From CAZNUM01 sp046861615 (GTDB lineage Bacteria; Fidelibacterota; Marinisomatia; Marinisomatales; TCS55), in the NCBI GenBank assembly GCA_046861615.1, contig JBHHUS010000072.1, forward strand, positions 1 to 6,511: a stretch of 6,511 nucleotides of DNA, in the 5' to 3' direction. Position numbers and translations under genes: made by a program. This document shows, one piece after another, positions 5,579-6,511 of this stretch (position 1 is the stretch's first letter; every line of letters begins with the position of its first letter). The notes beneath the pieces are model-generated. The model ran no database searches. It saw only the letters and a program-made list of their open reading frames with translations, and had not been told where the DNA came from.

Positions 5579-6511
5579 TCGGTGAAATAAGTCAGATCAA
5601 AGCCTTTAGCCAGCAGCCGGGATTCATTTTGTTTGAGGAATGTTCTGATTGTCTCAGCGGAGATAGCGTAGGTGATTCCGTAATTTATATCTGAAACCCG
5701 CTCCAGATAAATTGGTCCTTCATAAGGTTTGAGCCGATTGGGTTCTTTAATATTTTGAACGTCCGGTTTTAAATAGTAATAAGTAGTGGCGGACACCGAT
5801 TTCACCAGCCCCACCCATTCAAAGGTATTGGATCCGGATCTCAGGCTCAATACAACCCCACCGCTGAAACCCGGATTAAAATTGGCATCAATCATAAAGG
5901 TACCTTTTCTAATTCCCCGTGGCTGACTGACGATACCGGTGGAAACTGTTTTGATTCCCATGGGAAATCCCGCCAGGTAGACGAAAACGCCCCAGTTCAT
6001 ATCCCGGTCGTTCCCCAGCTGGTAAGGAAAATTGGACAGTTCCCGTTTACGCGGGGCGGCGTACTGTCTACCGTATAGAGCCAAATCGGTACTTTTATCC
6101 TCGGCTAACAATTTAAGCTTGTCCCCGCCGGGGATTTCATTAACAAAAAATTCGGAACGGGTCTTTACTGAGACTGAGGCAAGCAATGATTGTAGCTCCT
6201 CCGAATCGAAATGAGTAAGGATCGTATCGGAATAATTCCCCACATGGGCGCAGGTCAAAACAGCGATCCGGTTGAAATCATATTGTAGAATGGTGGCAGT
6301 GCCGGAAGAGGATTCGTTGAAAAAACCCTGGTCAATGGATTCGGCCTCCAGATCCAGTGTCGGAACCTGATTAGAGATAATTTTCTGTTCCGGAGCGAAA
6401 TAGTAGGTTGTGTAATAGGCAATAGTACTGATTTTTTTTACTGATTTCAAAACCCGGTCCAGTTGCGGAGTAATATCTGCTTGGGGTGGTGCAGTACTAT
6501 ATTTCGTAGAT
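5575..6511 (-). CDS. trypsin-like serine protease, 5'-truncated by window edge
   Basis: This is probably a chymotrypsin-fold (trypsin-like) endopeptidase; its substrate is unknown. The frame stays open past the TTG at 6450 to the window edge, adding at least STKYSTAPPQADITPQLDRV, so the true start is outside. Counting from the codon at 6510-6508, the catalytic set is His89 in LTCAHV (codon 6246-6244), Asp142 in STDLALYG (6087-6085) and Ser216 in NPGFSGGVV (5865-5863). Order and spacing fit the trypsin fold. The oxyanion motif reads GFSGG where HtrA has GNSGG, a variant found in other bacterial trypsin-like peptidases. GTATIL before the His and YLAGFPMG between Asp and Ser also fit HtrA-like cores. 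There is no PDZ domain after the core, only about 95 residues ending FDLTYFTD. The Pro/Thr/Ser-rich visible N-terminus could follow a signal peptide or lipobox upstream, but neither can be seen. Extracytoplasmic location is inference. The gene converges on mazG and need not be related to it in function. Confidence 0.8.
   Translation of the reverse strand, partial: STKYSTAPPQADITPQLDRVLKSVKKISTIAYYTTYYFAPEQKIISNQVPTLDLEAESIDQGFFNESSSGTATILQYDFNRIAVLTCAHVGNYSDTILTHFDSEELQSLLASVSVKTRSEFFVNEIPGGDKLKLLAEDKSTDLALYGRQYAAPRKRELSNFPYQLGNDRDMNWGVFVYLAGFPMGIKTVSTGIVSQPRGIRKGTFMIDANFNPGFSGGVVLSLRSGSNTFEWVGLVKSVSATTYYYLKPDVQNIKEPNRLKPYEGPIYLERVSDINYGITYAISAETIRTFLKQNESRLLAKGFDLTYFTD

Noticed and set aside
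5564..5626. Possible bidirectional terminator formed by CCCGGG and nearby CCGGGATTC
   Set aside because: The two stretches are in the same orientation and do not pair into a stem, and there is no T-tract on either strand.
6448..6450. TTG as start of the protease gene
   Set aside because: The frame continues open with plausible residues to the window edge, so the start is unresolved and lies outside.

Overview
This 6.5 kb window (roughly 47% GC by eye) is an ordinary, gene-dense bacterial chromosome segment. It holds five genes on the + strand and one convergent gene on the - strand. The outermost gene at each end is cut by the window edge. I see no RNA gene, mobile element, CRISPR array or origin, and no gene-free stretch longer than about 60 bases.

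The + strand carries, in order: the C-terminal part of a FabH-type 3-oxoacyl-ACP synthase III (to 769); an acyl-CoA dehydrogenase (831-1988); a PgpH/YqfF-type 7TM-HD membrane phosphodiesterase expected to hydrolyse c-di-AMP (1988-4339); the rRNA-maturation endoribonuclease YbeY (4336-4776); and the two-domain nucleoside triphosphate pyrophosphohydrolase MazG (4796-5578). From the dehydrogenase onward the genes overlap by 1 nt, overlap by 4 nt, then are separated by 19 nt, so they look like one translationally coupled operon. fabH is 61 nt upstream and may belong to the same transcript. The - strand gene (5575 to the window edge) is a trypsin-fold serine protease with a recognisable His/Asp/Ser triad. 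Its stop codon overlaps the mazG stop in a shared TTAA.

Organism: the YbeY zinc motif ends in Asp rather than the usual third His, and the residue aligned with the conserved E. coli Arg is Phe. I recall this pattern from Bacteroidota and relatives. With the pgpH-ybeY order and Bacteroidetes-like PgpH motifs, it suggests a bacterium of the FCB superphylum (Bacteroidota, Ignavibacteria, Calditrichota, Marinimicrobia or similar). This is inference from motif style; the lineage cannot be fixed here.

Roles: FabH and the dehydrogenase act in acyl-CoA/fatty-acid metabolism, PgpH in cyclic dinucleotide turnover at the membrane, YbeY in 16S rRNA maturation and ribosome quality control, and MazG in removing non-canonical or excess NTPs. 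The most notable observations are a Glu in place of the expected metal-binding Asp in the PgpH HD domain, the variant YbeY metal site, the coupling of a lipid gene to a c-di-AMP hydrolase gene, and the overlapping convergent stops. I found no convincing evidence of a wholly new system.
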